This document shows, in pieces, positions 51,200 to 63,902 of a stretch of 64,000 nt of DNA. A program made the translations under genes and the position numbers. The stretch spans positions 372,001 to 436,000 of the forward strand of contig NZ_BLKW01000004.1 of the NCBI RefSeq assembly GCF_010723305.1, given 5' to 3'. The DNA is from Mycobacterium botniense. Lineage in GTDB: Bacteria; Actinomycetota; Actinomycetes; Mycobacteriales; Mycobacteriaceae. Numbering within the stretch: position 1 is the first letter of the stretch; the number at the start of each line of letters is the position of its first letter. The notes under the pieces are model-generated. The model was not told the DNA's origin and searched no databases. It saw only the letters and a list, made by a program, of their open reading frames with translations.

Positions 51200-53033
51200 C
51201 GGGATGCGTCCGCGGCACCGCGGCCAAAAGCCGCCGGGTGTATTCGTGCTGCGGGTTGGTGAAGATCTGCTCAGCATCGCCCTGTTCAACAATCGCTCCC
51301 CGATACATCACTGCCACTCGGTGGGCAAGATGTCTGACCACCGAGAGATCGTGCGACACAAACAGATACGACAACTCGAATCGCTCTTGCAGATCGAGCA
51401 ACAAGTTGATGATGCCCGCTTGAATCGACACATCCAGCGACGACACCGGCTCGTCCAATAGGAGGATGCTCGGCTGCAATGCCAGTGCCCGCGCAATACC
51501 GATCCGCTGCTTTTGTCCACCGGAAAACTCGCCGGGATACCGGCTGGCGTCGGCGTGGTCTAACCCGACAACATCCAGAAGCTCAGCAACCCGTTTTTCG
51601 CACCGGCTCCGGTCAAACCCGTTGGCGACTAGCGGTTCAGCGAGCACATCGAAAACCGGGAGCCGGGGGTCTAGCGCCGCCGACGGATCCTGGAAGACCA
51701 CTTGCAGTTTAGTCCGCAGCTCGCGGCGCGCAGCTGCGTCGAGGGTCGAAACGTCGGTCCCGAGAATTTCGATGGAACCCACTTCTGGGGCGGTGAGTTC
51801 GAGAATCTGGTGCAGCGTCGTGGACTTGCCCGACCCGGATTCTCCGACAATGCCCAAAGTGCGGCCCTGTTCCAATGTGAAACTGACCCTGTCGACCGCG
51901 CGGATTTCGCCCAGCCGCCTTCGTAACACCACACCTTTGGTGAGTGTGTAGGTCTTTGTTAGGTCGTTGACGCGCAGCACCACTGGTGTTCGCCGGCTTA
52001 CGTTGCCCGCAGAAGGGGTTTGGGTCGGCACGCGAAAGATTTCGGACGCGCTGCGCCCGGCGACGTCGTCGGTGCGGATACACGCCGCCCGGTGGCCATC
52101 GGTGATGGTGACCAGATCCGGTTCGCCCGAGCGGCATTTGTCGATGACAAGGGGGCAGCGGGGAGCGAAGGGGCAGGACCCGAATCGCAGTGACGACATC
52201 GTCGGTGGGGCGCCGGGAATCGGAACCAGACGCGTCCCCTGTACGGCGCTGAGCCGCGGTACCGAACCCAGCAGTCCTACCGTGTAGGGCATTCGGCGGT
52301 CACGATAAAGCTCGTCAACGGTAGCTACCTCGACCGCGCGTCCGGCATACATGACCAACGCCCGGTCGGCGAACTGCGACACCACACCCAAGTCGTGCGT
52401 GATGATCAACACTGCGGCGCCGGTAACGTCTCGCGCGGTTTTGAGCACGTCCAGAATCTGCGCTTGCACAGTGACGTCCAGCGCGGTGGTCGGCTCGTCG
52501 CAAATCAGCAGATCTGGATCGTTGGCGATCGCGATCGCGATCACTACGCGCTGGCGTTCGCCGCCGGAAAGCTCGTGCGGGAATGCTTTCGCCCGGTGTT
52601 GCGGTTGGGCGATGCCGACCAGCTCGAGCAGCTCGACCGCTCGCTTGCGGGCATCAGCGCGGGTGACCCGGCGGTTGTGGATTTCGACGGCCTCGGCAAT
52701 TTGGTCGCCGATGGTGTAGACGGGTGTCAGAGCTGACATCGGATCCTGAAACACCGTGCCGATCGTCCGGCCGCGAATGTGTGACATCGCGGTATCGGAC
52801 CGTCCGAGCAACTCATCGCCGTACAGGCGCACCGAGCCAGACACCTGAGCGTGTTCAGGCAGCAGGCCCACAACAGCCAGTGCGGCAGTGGTTTTGCCCG
52901 AACCTGATTCACCGACGAGGGCGACAACTTCGCGGGGATCGACGTGGTAGCTCAACCCGCGCACGGCGGCCACCTGCGAGTCCCCGGTTGCGAAGGAGAC
53001 ACTCAAATCCGTCACCTCGAGTAGAGGCGTCAC
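51183..53033 (-). CDS. oppD: Peptide ABC transporter ATPase OppD (fused double ATPase)
   Basis: Orthologue of Rv1281c (612 residues; 616 here). Two ABC domains in one chain: the first with Walker [10 protein letters not shown] (about residue 41), signature LSGGERQR; the second (about 330-600) with GESGSGKST and FSGGQKQR. Between them lies the oligopeptide/dipeptide C-terminal domain with cysteines (CPFAPRCP) typical of a 4Fe-4S-like site. It powers peptide uptake. GTG 53033 overlaps oppC by 4 nt. Confidence 0.94.
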   Translation of the reverse strand: MTPLLEVTDLSVSFATGDSQVAAVRGLSYHVDPREVVALVGESGSGKTTAALAVVGLLPEHAQVSGSVRLYGDELLGRSDTAMSHIRGRTIGTVFQDPMSALTPVYTIGDQIAEAVEIHNRRVTRADARKRAVELLELVGIAQPQHRAKAFPHELSGGERQRVVIAIAIANDPDLLICDEPTTALDVTVQAQILDVLKTARDVTGAAVLIITHDLGVVSQFADRALVMYAGRAVEVATVDELYRDRRMPYTVGLLGSVPRLSAVQGTRLVPIPGAPPTMSSLRFGSCPFAPRCPLVIDKCRSGEPDLVTITDGHRAACIRTDDVAGRSASEIFRVPTQTPSAGNVSRRTPVVLRVNDLTKTYTLTKGVVLRRRLGEIRAVDRVSFTLEQGRTLGIVGESGSGKSTTLHQILELTAPEVGSIEILGTDVSTLDAAARRELRTKLQVVFQDPSAALDPRLPVFDVLAEPLVANGFDRSRCEKRVAELLDVVGLDHADASRYPGEFSGGQKQRIGIARALALQPSILLLDEPVSSLDVSIQAGIINLLLDLQERFELSYLFVSHDLSVVRHLAHRVAVMYRGAIVEQGDAEQIFTNPQHEYTRRLLAAVPRTHPDVAGV

Positions 53034-53950
53034 TTGTGCCGCTGCCTTTTAGGCGTGGTGGGGTCCAAAGCATCCCGTAGGCCGTCACCGGTGAGGTTGG
53101 CGCACAATACGATCGCGATCAGCGCCCCGGCTGGGAACAAGAAAACCCACGGGAATGTCGCCACTGAACTGGTGCCGTCCGCGATAAGTGTGCCCAACGA
53201 TACGTCAGGCGGCTGAACACCGAATCCCAGGAAGCTCAGACCGGTTTCAGCGAGTATAGCCACTCCGACGTTGAGTGTGGCATCGATGATGAGGATGGAG
53301 GCGACGTTCGGCACAATGTGATGTGCGATGATACGGCGGCTAGGTACGCCCATATACCTTGCTGCGCGGATGAATTCGCGTTCTCTCAGACTCATTGTCA
53401 TACCGCGGACCATCCGTGAGCTGACCATCCAGCCGAACGCCGCAAGCAGCACGATCAGCCACAGAATGCTGCCCGACCGCTTGGTGCGTGGGGTTACGAT
53501 GGCGATCAGGATGAAGCTGGGCACTACCAATAGCAGATCGACCAGCCACATCAAGGTTCGGTCGCGCCAACCGCCGAAGTAACCCGAAACTGATCCGACC
53601 GTCGCGGCGATAGTTGTCGAGATGACGGCCACACAAACCCCGATCAACATCGACTTCTGCATGCCGCGCAGGGTCCGGGCCAGTAGGTCCTGGCCCAGCG
53701 CGTTGGTGCCGAACCAGTGCTCAAGCGACGGGGGCTGCAGCAGCGCACCGGAGTCCATGTCGATGTAGCTGAACGGAAGGAACACCGGCAGCGCATAGCA
53801 GCCGACGAACAAAAAGGTCAGCACTACCAATGCGGCGATCGCGGGCTTGTTGCGGATGAACCGTCGTGCTATCAGGCTTCGTCGCGACGCGAAGGAGGTG
53901 GTGTGGATACCGGCGCGGACGGAGGTGGTCTCGGCAACCCGGTGCGTCAT
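53030..53950 (-). CDS. oppC: Peptide ABC transporter permease OppC
   Basis: Orthologue of Rv1282c (291 residues; 306 here). DppC/OppC-type permease: an N-terminal segment before the first helix, then the EAA loop ([22 protein letters not shown]) and a [13 protein letters not shown] tail typical of the family. ATG 53950 overlaps oppB by 4 nt. It pairs with OppB. Confidence 0.93.
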   Translation of the reverse strand: MTHRVAETTSVRAGIHTTSFASRRSLIARRFIRNKPAIAALVVLTFLFVGCYALPVFLPFSYIDMDSGALLQPPSLEHWFGTNALGQDLLARTLRGMQKSMLIGVCVAVISTTIAATVGSVSGYFGGWRDRTLMWLVDLLLVVPSFILIAIVTPRTKRSGSILWLIVLLAAFGWMVSSRMVRGMTMSLREREFIRAARYMGVPSRRIIAHHIVPNVASILIIDATLNVGVAILAETGLSFLGFGVQPPDVSLGTLIADGTSSVATFPWVFLFPAGALIAIVLCANLTGDGLRDALDPTTPKRQRHK

Positions 53951-54924
53951 GACACCCGCACCCGTGGATCAAGTGCGGCGTAGAGGACGTCGGACAACAA
54001 GCCGGCAAGCAGGACCACTGCGCCGGAGAACACCGTGATCGCCGCGACGATGTTGGTGTCCTGGGTCGCGATACCCTGCACCACCCACTCGCCCATGCCG
54101 TGCCAGCCGAAGATTTTCTCGACGAATACCGCGCCGGTGACCAGCCCGGCGACACTATAGGCAAACAACGTGGCCATCGGAATCAAAGCGGTGCGTAGGC
54201 CGTGTTTAACCAGTGCGCGCCGGCGCCTGAGGCCTTTGGCGCGGGCGGTGCGGATGAAATCCTCGCCCAGCACGTCGAGCATCGCGTTTCGCTGGTACCG
54301 GCTGAAACCCGCGATCGCGCCGAGAGCCAGCGTGAGACTCGGCAACACCAGGTGCTGGAGGCGGTCGAGCAACTGTTGCCAGACCCCTCCGGACGGTAGA
54401 GGCGACGTCTCCCCGGTGTACAGGAAAACACGCACCCCCAGAAACATATTGATGCGCAGCGCGCCGAGAATGAGCAGCCCCGCCAGCACGAATGTCGGGA
54501 TGCTGAGGATGGTCAGCGACAACAGGGTGATCACGCGGTCGCTGAGCCGGTACTGGCGGATCGCTCCCCAGGCCCCCACAACGACACCGGTCACGGTGCC
54601 GAACACCGAGCCCAGCACCACCAGGCGCAGGCTGACCCCGATTCGTCGCCATAGCTCATCGGATACCGGATGACCCGACACGGTGGCGCCAAAATCGCCC
54701 CGGACCGCGCCGGAGACCCACCTCGCGTACCGGATGGGAATCGGTTTGTCCAACCCGAGCTGGGCGGCCTTGGCCTCGATCACGGCCTGCGGTGGCCGAG
54801 GGTGGCGCTGCATGAAGCTGTCCAGCGGATGGAATGTCACCGATGTCAGGCAATAGGTCAGGAAAGACGCCAGCGCTAACAGCACCATGTAATTGGCAAG
54901 CCGACGCGCCAGAAACCTGGTCAT
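53947..54924 (-). CDS. oppB: Peptide ABC transporter permease OppB
   Basis: Orthologue of Rv1283c; ATG 54924 gives 325 residues, its exact length. DppB-type permease: FLARRLANYMVLLALASF start, EAA loop around EDFIRTARAKGLRRRRALVKHG, and WHGMGEWVVQGI. The frame is open to 54993, but the shorter start matches the family. First gene of the operon; it diverges from canA by 288 bp. Confidence 0.94.
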   Translation of the reverse strand: MTRFLARRLANYMVLLALASFLTYCLTSVTFHPLDSFMQRHPRPPQAVIEAKAAQLGLDKPIPIRYARWVSGAVRGDFGATVSGHPVSDELWRRIGVSLRLVVLGSVFGTVTGVVVGAWGAIRQYRLSDRVITLLSLTILSIPTFVLAGLLILGALRINMFLGVRVFLYTGETSPLPSGGVWQQLLDRLQHLVLPSLTLALGAIAGFSRYQRNAMLDVLGEDFIRTARAKGLRRRRALVKHGLRTALIPMATLFAYSVAGLVTGAVFVEKIFGWHGMGEWVVQGIATQDTNIVAAITVFSGAVVLLAGLLSDVLYAALDPRVRVS

Positions 54925-55148
54925 GTTGGTCCGCCCCACCCGTGTCGCATGGGCACAGGGTAAGAGATGTCGTCGCAATCGGGCAGCAGACATGGCGGCG
55001 GCGCCAACGGTCCTCGGGGAGTGCGGTCGGGCGTTCGCGGCGGCGTAGGCAGCACACTGCCGTCGGCTGCGCTACCTGAGCGGCGGGTTTGTGGGCGGCA
55101 CTACTTACCGATCTGGCTGATCCAGATTCGTGAAATCTCGCTGGCCGA

Positions 55149-55186
55149 TTGCTACAATCCCGCGACACTGGCGTGCCGTGTAGCAA
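55149..55186 (+). promoter_or_regulatory. Inverted repeat over the candidate canA promoter
   Basis: TTGCTACA (55149-55156) and TGTAGCAA (55179-55186) are perfect 8-bp arms 22 bp apart. The left arm overlaps TACAAT (55153-55158), a good -10. An operator, or a hairpin in the 5' leader, would fit. The canA start is 27 bp after the right arm. Confidence 0.45.
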
Positions 55187-55212
55187 ATAATAAGACCCAC
55201 AAGGAGATTCGC

Positions 55213-55704
55213 GTGACGGTTACTGACGGCTATTTGGTGAACAATGCCGAGTACGCGAGAAACTTCACCGGACCGCTGCCGATGCCGCCGAGCAAGCATG
55301 TGGCCATCGTGGCATGCATGGATGCTCGCCTGGATGTCTACCGCCTGCTTGGCCTCAGGGAAGGTGAGGCGCATGTCATCCGGAACGCCGGCGGGGTGGT
55401 CACCGACGATGTGATCCGGTCGTTAGCCATCAGCCAGCGGCTGTTGGGAACGCGGGAGATCATCCTGATTCACCACACCGATTGCGGGATGCTTACCTTC
55501 ACCGACGACGATTTCAAGCGAGCCATCCAGGAGGAGACTGGCATCAAGCCGTCGTGGGCAGCTGAGGCCTTCCCCGATGTCGAGGAGGATGTCCGCCAGT
55601 CGTTACGCCGCATCCAGGCCAGTCCGTTTGTCACCAAGCATGAATCGCTGCGCGGGTTCGTCTTCGACGTCGCCACCGGTAAGCTCAACGAGGTCACCCG
55701 TTGA
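55213..55704 (+). CDS. canA: Beta-carbonic anhydrase CanA
   Basis: Orthologue of Rv1284, 163 residues each. Hydrates CO2 to bicarbonate. Zinc ligands and the aspartate switch are in place: Cys35 and Asp37 (CMDAR), His88 and Cys91 (HHTDCG). GTG 55213 has AAGGAG nearby and is the family start; the open frame from 54967 is rejected. Residue 61 is Gly, where M. tuberculosis has Cys (RNAGC), a cysteine I recall being implicated in redox control. In H37Rv cysDN follow; here only 247 bp without a gene separate it from the Rrf2 regulator. Confidence 0.94.
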   Translation: MTVTDGYLVNNAEYARNFTGPLPMPPSKHVAIVACMDARLDVYRLLGLREGEAHVIRNAGGVVTDDVIRSLAISQRLLGTREIILIHHTDCGMLTFTDDDFKRAIQEETGIKPSWAAEAFPDVEEDVRQSLRRIQASPFVTKHESLRGFVFDVATGKLNEVTR

Positions 55705-55951
55705 GTGTGCGGCACGTGGCGCTTGCCGGCCGCAGGACACCATGACACGCCCGGCGTGTGGGTGCTCGGGTGCGCGGCGCTGTGGTAACCGGGACGTTTG
55801 CGGTGGGCGCTGTCGCCCCGCGCGCATCAGCCCTACGCTGGTCCTGCGGATGCGCTCTGAGCCGTGTCGCACCCGGGCGGCTGCGCGGCGGTTCACCGGC
55901 TCAGCCGCGCGAATCGCCTCTTGCCGGAGAGATAATGGCACAATTCACAGA

Positions 55952-56425
55952 ATGCGCATGTCGGCGAAAGCGGAATACGCGGTGCGCGCGATGATCCAGC
56001 TCGCGACGGCCGAGCCGGGTGCGGTGGTCAAAACCGATGACTTGGCTAAGGCGCAGGGCATACCACCGCAGTTTCTCGTCGACATCCTGTCTGATCTGCG
56101 TACCGACCGTTTGGTCCGCAGCCGCCGCGGCCGCGAAGGGGGCTATGAACTGGCCCGCCCCGGAACCGAGATCAGCATCGCCGACGTCCTGCGCTGTATT
56201 GATGGTCCACTGGCCAGTGTGCGCGACATGGGGCTCGGGGACCTGCCCTACTCAGGTCCGACCGCGGCGCTCACCGATGTTTGGCGGGCGCTGCGGGCCA
56301 GCATGCGTTCTGTGCTGGAGCAAACGACATTGGCCGATGTCGCTGCCGGCACGCTGCCCAAGCATGTCGCCCAGCTCGCTGACGACTATCGGGAACAGGA
56401 AAGCACACGCCACGGGCCGCGATGA
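55952..56425 (+). CDS. Rrf2-family regulator, Rv1287-like
   Basis: Orthologue of Rv1287 (161 residues; 157 here). N-terminal winged helix typical of Rrf2: [47 protein letters not shown]. It lacks the three-cysteine Fe-S ligand set of IscR. Rrf2 proteins of this type are often cysteine or sulfur regulators; in H37Rv it sits next to cysDN, which fits, but those genes are not here. ATG 55952 (MRM). Confidence 0.9.
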   Translation: MRMSAKAEYAVRAMIQLATAEPGAVVKTDDLAKAQGIPPQFLVDILSDLRTDRLVRSRRGREGGYELARPGTEISIADVLRCIDGPLASVRDMGLGDLPYSGPTAALTDVWRALRASMRSVLEQTTLADVAAGTLPKHVAQLADDYREQESTRHGPR

Positions 56426-56429
56426 ACCG

Positions 56430-56819
56430 TCAGCCCCCCGAGCCGTATGGCCTGGTCAGAATCTCCATGTGATGCCCGGCCGGGTCCGGGAAGTACACCC
56501 CGCGCCCCCCGTCTCGGTGGTTGATCTCGCCGGGCCGCTCGCCGGCCGGATCGGCCCAGTGCGGCAGGCCGCGCGACTGAATTTTGGCGTAGATCGCGTC
56601 GAAATCGTCGTCAGAAACCAGAAACGCGTAGTGCTGTGGGCGGATCTCCTCGTTGTCGGGTACATCGGCATAATCCAGCGTGGCCCCATGCTCGAGCCTG
56701 ACCGCCATGAACCGGCCGGCCGGCACTGGATCAGGCAGCCCGAATAGTTCGGTAAGAAATTGCGCGGACTCTCGCTTATCGCGAGCCGCGACAATAGTGT
56801 GGTCGAAACTGATAGCCAT
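56430..56819 (-). CDS. VOC-superfamily (glyoxalase/dioxygenase-like) protein
   Basis: 129 residues, one vicinal-oxygen-chelate module: FDHTIVAARDKRESAQFLTE, LPDPVPAGRFMAVRL, QHYAFLVSDDDFDAI, GRGVYFPDPAGHHMEIL with the likely metal Glu and His. Function unknown; such proteins are lactoylglutathione-lyase-like or bind drugs. Its stop is 4 bp from the end of the Rrf2 gene. Confidence 0.85.
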   Translation of the reverse strand: MAISFDHTIVAARDKRESAQFLTELFGLPDPVPAGRFMAVRLEHGATLDYADVPDNEEIRPQHYAFLVSDDDFDAIYAKIQSRGLPHWADPAGERPGEINHRDGGRGVYFPDPAGHHMEILTRPYGSGG

Positions 56820-57285
56820 TGCTGGTGCAAGTCAACCACTCTCGACACCACCACACAATGCTGCACCGCCACTTGGGTGCTGCACTGGCACACATCAGCG
56901 AGGTGCACGTGATGTGCACCCGACACCGGACGAGCGATACCCCGCCGGTTCCGGACGCCGTGCCACCGACCGGGCCGCTGCCCCACCTGGGGTCGCATGC
57001 CGAGAAGACGGACATGAGCCTCCAGCTTGGACCGCGATGGCGATGGCACCCGTCACGGGAGTGCCGTCAGCACGCCGGCAGATCGAGGCGCACCACGATA
57101 GCGCGGATGATATCAGCAGTGGGTGAGTCCGGCTGCAGAGTCGCCGAGACCGGCCACCTAGCGGCGGTGACGCGGAATGGCCGCGCAAGCTCTATCAACC
57201 ATCAAATCGCCGGTGGCCGTCATTGCTCGTACGGCGACGAAGACGCCATCCCCGAAACCCGGCCGCTTGAGCTGGGCAAATAGCG
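56820..57285. other. Intergenic region upstream of the VOC gene and beside tRNA-Arg
   Basis: 466 bp without a convincing gene. In H37Rv Rv1288 to Rv1290c lie in this interval; I see no recognisable fragment of them. The notable sequence is the 19-bp palindrome at 56902-56920. Confidence 0.5.
56902..56920. repeat. Perfect 7-bp inverted repeat GGTGCAC-N5-GTGCACC
   Basis: Arms 56902-56908 and 56914-56920, spacer GTGAT. About 83 bp upstream of the VOC gene start (minus strand). It looks like an operator for a dimeric regulator. Further TGCAC motifs lie in the same 60 bp. Confidence 0.4.
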
Positions 57286-57358
57286 TGCCCCCGACAGGAT
57301 TCGAACCTGCGACCTTCTGCTCCGGAGGCAGACGCTCTATCCCCTGAGCTACGGGGGC
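57286..57358 (-). tRNA. tRNA-Arg (anticodon CCG)
   Basis: 73-nt cloverleaf on the minus strand. Acceptor GCCCCCG pairs with CGGGGGC, discriminator A, no encoded CCA. Anticodon stem CTGCC/GGAGCAG region with loop CTCCGGA gives anticodon CCG, reading CGG. T arm has GGTTCGAATCC. It sits just upstream of argS on the opposite strand, as in M. tuberculosis. Confidence 0.93.
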
Positions 57359-57457
57359 GCACGAGCAACGCGATGCACCACGGGCCCCGTCAGATTAGCG
57401 CATCGCAGCCGCCGCGTAGCCAGCGGAACGGATTCGGACCCTGGCCGCCACAGCCCA

Positions 57458-57463
57458 TAGGAT
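57458..57463 (+). promoter_or_regulatory. Candidate leaderless -10 element for argS
   Basis: TAGGAT fits TANNNT and ends 8 nt before GTG 57472, consistent with transcription beginning at the start codon. Confidence 0.35.
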
Positions 57464-57471
57464 GGACCCTC

Positions 57472-59124
57472 GTGACCCCCGCTGACCTGGCCGAGTTGCT
57501 CAAGTGCACCGCCGCCGCGGTGCTGGCCGAACACGGCCTGGACGCGGCTAAGCTGCCTCAGACCATCACCGTCGAGCGACCGCGCAACCCCGGGCACGGC
57601 GATTACGCGACCAACCTGGCGCTTCAGCTGGGTAAGGCGGTCGGCGCACATCCGCGTGAACTGGCCAGCTGGCTGGCCGAGGCCCTGGTGGGTGTCGAAG
57701 GCATTGCCTCGGCGGAGGCGGCCGGACCAGGTTTTGTCAACATTCGCCTGGACGCCGCGGCCCAGGGCGTCATTATCCGCCATGTCATCGAGGTGGGCGG
57801 GAGTTTCGGGAACTCCGACGAACTAGCCGGGCAGAAGATCAATCTGGAATTCGTCTCCGCCAACCCGACCGGGCCCATCCACATCGGCGGAACCCGGTGG
57901 GCCGCCGTCGGCGATGCGCTGGGCCGGTTGTTGTCGGCGCAAGGTGCCCAAGTGGTACGTGAGTATTACTTCAACGATCACGGTGCCCAAATCGACCGCT
58001 TTGTCAGCTCATTAATTGCTGCGGCCAGGCACGATCCAACTCCGCCCGACGGCTACGCGGGCACCTACATCACCGAGATAGCCGCACAGGTGCTGCAGCG
58101 CGAACCTGGTGTGTTGAACCGGCCCGACCCTGAGTTACGCGAGACGTTCCGGGAAATCGGCGTCGAATTGATGTTCGCCCACATCAAGCGGTCGCTGCAC
58201 GACTTCGGCACGGACTTCGATGTCTACACTCACGAAGAATCGATGCACAGCAGCGGCCGCGTCAAGCAGGTCATCGACCGGTTGCGCGCCCATGGCAACA
58301 TCTACGAAAAGGACGGCGCAACCTGGCTGCGGTCCAGCTCCTTTGGTGACGACAAGGATCGGGTAGTCATTAAAAGCGACGGCCAGCCAACTTATTTCGC
58401 CGCTGATCTCGCCTATTACCTGGACAAGCGGCAGCGTGGGTTCGACTTGTGTATCTACATGCTCGGTGCCGACCATCACGGCTACATCGCACGCCTCAAG
58501 GCGGCGGCCGCCGCGCTCGGTGACGACCCGGCAACGGTGGAGGTTCTCATCGGTCAGATGGTCAACCTGGTCCGTGACGGACAGCCCGTTCGGATGAGCA
58601 AACGCGCCGGCACGGTGATCACACTCGATGACCTGGTCGAGGCAATCGGTGTCGACGCCGCCCGTTACAGTCTGATCCGCGCGTCGGTCGACACGCCAAT
58701 CGACATCGACCTTGCGTTGTGGTCCTCGGCGTCGAATGACAATCCGGTCTATTACGTGCAATATGCGCATGCACGACTGTCAGCGCTGGCCCGCAACGCT
58801 GCCGAACTCGGTTTGACACCCGATGTTGCTCACCTCGAACTGCTTACCCACGACAAGGAGGGAGCACTGGTGCGCACCATCGGTGAATTTCCGCGAGTGC
58901 TGAAAACCGCTGCCTCCCTGAGAGAACCGCATCGGGTATGTCGTTACCTGGAAGATCTTTCCGGTGATTACCACCGCTTTTACGACTCCTGTCGGGTCTT
59001 GCCGCAAGGTGACGAGCAACCTACCCCCCTGCACACTGCGCGCCTGGCGCTGTGCCAGGCCACCCGCCAAGTCATCGCCAACGGGCTGGCCATTCTTGGT
59101 GTAAGCGCCCCGGAGCGAATGTGA
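57472..59124 (+). CDS. argS: Arginyl-tRNA synthetase
   Basis: Charges tRNA-Arg with arginine. 550 residues from GTG 57472, the length of Rv1292. Class I motifs: HIGH variant [12 protein letters not shown] and the KMSKS-like [10 protein letters not shown], plus the N-terminal arginyl-tRNA domain ([17 protein letters not shown]). The open frame starts at 57373 but overlaps the tRNA neighbourhood. First gene of the argS-lysA-hom-thrC-thrB run; it overlaps lysA by 4 nt. Confidence 0.96.
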   Translation: MTPADLAELLKCTAAAVLAEHGLDAAKLPQTITVERPRNPGHGDYATNLALQLGKAVGAHPRELASWLAEALVGVEGIASAEAAGPGFVNIRLDAAAQGVIIRHVIEVGGSFGNSDELAGQKINLEFVSANPTGPIHIGGTRWAAVGDALGRLLSAQGAQVVREYYFNDHGAQIDRFVSSLIAAARHDPTPPDGYAGTYITEIAAQVLQREPGVLNRPDPELRETFREIGVELMFAHIKRSLHDFGTDFDVYTHEESMHSSGRVKQVIDRLRAHGNIYEKDGATWLRSSSFGDDKDRVVIKSDGQPTYFAADLAYYLDKRQRGFDLCIYMLGADHHGYIARLKAAAAALGDDPATVEVLIGQMVNLVRDGQPVRMSKRAGTVITLDDLVEAIGVDAARYSLIRASVDTPIDIDLALWSSASNDNPVYYVQYAHARLSALARNAAELGLTPDVAHLELLTHDKEGALVRTIGEFPRVLKTAASLREPHRVCRYLEDLSGDYHRFYDSCRVLPQGDEQPTPLHTARLALCQATRQVIANGLAILGVSAPERM

Positions 59125-60539
59125 AGGCCTATCCCGCCGGCACCCGCCACGTTGAGCAGATTCACCATGTGGCGTCCCCGCCGCGCCCGCAGGCATCTGA
59201 GGAACTCTTGCTTTTAGCGCCGAACGTCTGGCCGCGCAACACGGTTCGAGCTGACGACGGCGTGGTCAGCATCGCGGGTGTTCCGCTGACCTACCTTGCG
59301 CGGGAGTACGGCACTCCGCTATTTGTTGTCGACGAGAACGACTTCCGCTCGCGGTGTCGAGAAATGGCCGCCGCGTTCGGCGGCGGACAGAACGTGCACT
59401 ACGCCGCCAAAGCCTTTTTGTGCAGTGAAATAGTGCGCTGGGTCGAAGAAGAAGGGCTCTCACTCGATGTGTGCACCGGTGGGGAGCTGGCGGTGGCGCT
59501 GCACGCGCATTTCCCGGCCGAGCGTATCGCTTTGCACGGTAATAACAAGTCGGTGGCGGAGTTAACCGCGGCGGTCAAGGCCGGAGTCGGCCTGGTGGTC
59601 GTGGATTCGATGACAGAAATCGAGCGTCTGGATGCCATTGCGGGCGAGGCGGGTGTTGTCCAGGACGTGCTCATACGCGTGACAGTCGGCGTCGAGGCGC
59701 ATACACATGAGTTCATCGCCACCGCCCACGAAGACCAGAAATTCGGTCTCTCGCTGGCTAGCGGCGCGGCGATGACCGCAGCCCGCCGGGTGTTTTCCGC
59801 CGACCACCTGCGGCTGGTCGGCCTGCACAGCCATATCGGCTCGCAGATTTTCGACACGGCGGGCTTCGAACTTGCGGCGCACCGGGTGATCGGCTTCTTG
59901 AGTGACATCGTCAGCGAGTTCGGTGCGGACAAAACCGCGCAGGTTTCGACGGTCGACCTCGGCGGCGGTCTGGGAATTTCGTATCTGCCGCACGAGGATC
60001 CACCCCCGGTGCGGGAATTGGCCGCCACGCTCGATGCGATTGTTGTCCGGGAGTCTGCGGCGGTCGGGCTGCCTAAGCCCAGGCTCGTCGTCGAGCCCGG
60101 CCGTGCCATTGCCGGGCCGGGAACGGTGACGCTGTATCAGGTCGGTACCGTCAAGGACGTCGACGTGAGTCCTACAGCGCACCGGCGCTACGTCAGCGTC
60201 GACGGCGGGATGAGCGACAACATTCGCACCGCGCTGTATGACGCAGACTACGACGTCCGGCTGGTCTCGCGAGCCAGCAACGCATCACCGATTTTGGCGC
60301 GGATCGTCGGCAAGCACTGCGAAAGCGGAGATATCGTCGTCCGCAATGCGTGGGTGCCCGACGACATCGAACCCGGTGACCTGCTTGCGGTGGCGGCTAC
60401 CGGCGCTTACTGCTATGCACTGTCGAGCCGATACAACATGATCGGCCGCCCGGCGATGGTAGTGGTGCGCGACGGCCGGGCCCGCCTCATACTACGCCGG
60501 GAGACGGTCGACGATCTGTTGAGTCTGGAAGTGGGGTGA
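59121..60539 (+). CDS. lysA: Diaminopimelate decarboxylase
   Basis: Last step of lysine synthesis: meso-diaminopimelate to L-lysine. Fold type III PLP enzyme with the PLP lysine in [28 protein letters not shown], the active-site cysteine in GKHCESGD, and [16 protein letters not shown] near the C terminus. Orthologue of Rv1293 (447 residues). GTG 59121 overlaps the argS stop by 4 nt and gives 472 residues; an internal start is possible. Confidence 0.95.
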   Translation: MKAYPAGTRHVEQIHHVASPPRPQASEELLLLAPNVWPRNTVRADDGVVSIAGVPLTYLAREYGTPLFVVDENDFRSRCREMAAAFGGGQNVHYAAKAFLCSEIVRWVEEEGLSLDVCTGGELAVALHAHFPAERIALHGNNKSVAELTAAVKAGVGLVVVDSMTEIERLDAIAGEAGVVQDVLIRVTVGVEAHTHEFIATAHEDQKFGLSLASGAAMTAARRVFSADHLRLVGLHSHIGSQIFDTAGFELAAHRVIGFLSDIVSEFGADKTAQVSTVDLGGGLGISYLPHEDPPPVRELAATLDAIVVRESAAVGLPKPRLVVEPGRAIAGPGTVTLYQVGTVKDVDVSPTAHRRYVSVDGGMSDNIRTALYDADYDVRLVSRASNASPILARIVGKHCESGDIVVRNAWVPDDIEPGDLLAVAATGAYCYALSSRYNMIGRPAMVVVRDGRARLILRRETVDDLLSLEVG

Positions 60540-60542
60540 GCC

Positions 60543-61864
60543 TTGTTCGGCGAGGAAAAGCCGGTTGGCGTCGCGGTGCTGGGTCTGGGCAACGTCGGCA
60601 GGGAGCTCGTCCGCATTATCGAGGACACCGCGGGGGACCTGGCGGCCCGGATCGGGGCGCCGCTGGCGCTGCGGGGTATCGGTGTTCGCCGGGTCGCCGC
60701 TGATCGCGGTATGCCAGTCGAGTTGCTCACCGACAACATCGAAGAACTGGTCACGCGTGAGGACGTCGACATCGTCGTCGAACTGATGGGACCGGTGGAA
60801 CCGGCTCGTAAGGCGATCCTTTCCGCGCTCGAGCACGGCAAGTCTGTCGTCACCGCGAACAAGGCTTTGTTGTCCCAGTCCACCGGAGAATTGGCGCAGG
60901 CTGCCGAAAACGCGCATGTCGACCTGTATTTCGAGGCGGCAGTGGCAGGAGCCATCCCGGTCATCCGTCCCTTAACCCAATCGTTGGCCGGCGACACGGT
61001 GGTGCGAGTGGCCGGCATCGTGAACGGCACCACCAACTACATCCTTTCTGAAATGGACAGAACGGGAGCCGACTATGCGCGCGCGCTGGCCGACGCGAGC
61101 GCGCTGGGTTACGCCGAGGCCGATCCCACCGCTGATGTGGAAGGCTACGACGCGGCGGCGAAAGCCGCGATTTTGGCCTCCATCGCCTTCCATACCCGCG
61201 TGACCGTCGATGATGTCTACCGCGAGGGCATCACGAAAATCACCCCAGACGATTTCGCATCCGCGCGGGCGCTCGGCTGCACCATCAAGTTGCTGGCGAT
61301 CTGTGAGCGCATCACTACAGAACAAGGGCAGCAACACGTTTCAGCCCGTGTGTATCCGGCTTTGGTGCCGTTGACGCATCCGCTTGCCTCGGTCAATGGC
61401 GCTTTCAATGCGGTAGTCGTCGAGGCCAAGGCAGCAGGGCGGTTGATGTTCTACGGTCAGGGAGCCGGCGGGGCACCGACGGCGTCAGCGGTAGCCGGCG
61501 ACCTGGTGATGGCCGCCCGCAACCGGGTGCTGGGCAGCCGCGGTCCACGCGAGTCCAAGTACGCCCAACTACCGGTGCTTCCGATCGGTTTCACCTCAGC
61601 CCGCTATTACGTCAGGATGTATGTTGCCGATAATCCTGGCGTATTGTCTTCGGTAGCAGCGGAATTCGCGAAGCGCGCGGTCAGTATCGCCGAAGTCCGC
61701 CAGGAAGGCGTGGTCGACGAAGACGGCCAGCGGGTAGCCGCGCGCATCGTGGTGGTCACTCACAATGCTACCGACTCTGCCGTATCGGAAACCGTGGCTG
61801 CGCTGGCTGATCTCGATGTGGTACAGCGTGTCGCGGCTGTGCTGCGACTGGAAGGAACCGGTCC

Positions 61865-61868
<4 letters not shown>
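60543..61868 (+). CDS. hom: Homoserine dehydrogenase
   Basis: Converts aspartate semialdehyde to homoserine, the branch to threonine and methionine. 441 residues as in Rv1294. NAD(P)-binding GLGNVGREL, the catalytic domain ([30 protein letters not shown]), and a C-terminal ACT domain ([20 protein letters not shown]) that usually binds threonine for feedback. TTG 60543 starts it, with GGGGTGA just upstream and 3 bp after lysA. Confidence 0.94.

Positions 61869-63902
<2,034 letters not shown>

Noticed and set aside
56819..57283. 154-codon plus frame in the gap before tRNA-Arg
   Set aside because: Low-complexity, no motif, no ribosome site; the gap is treated as non-coding.
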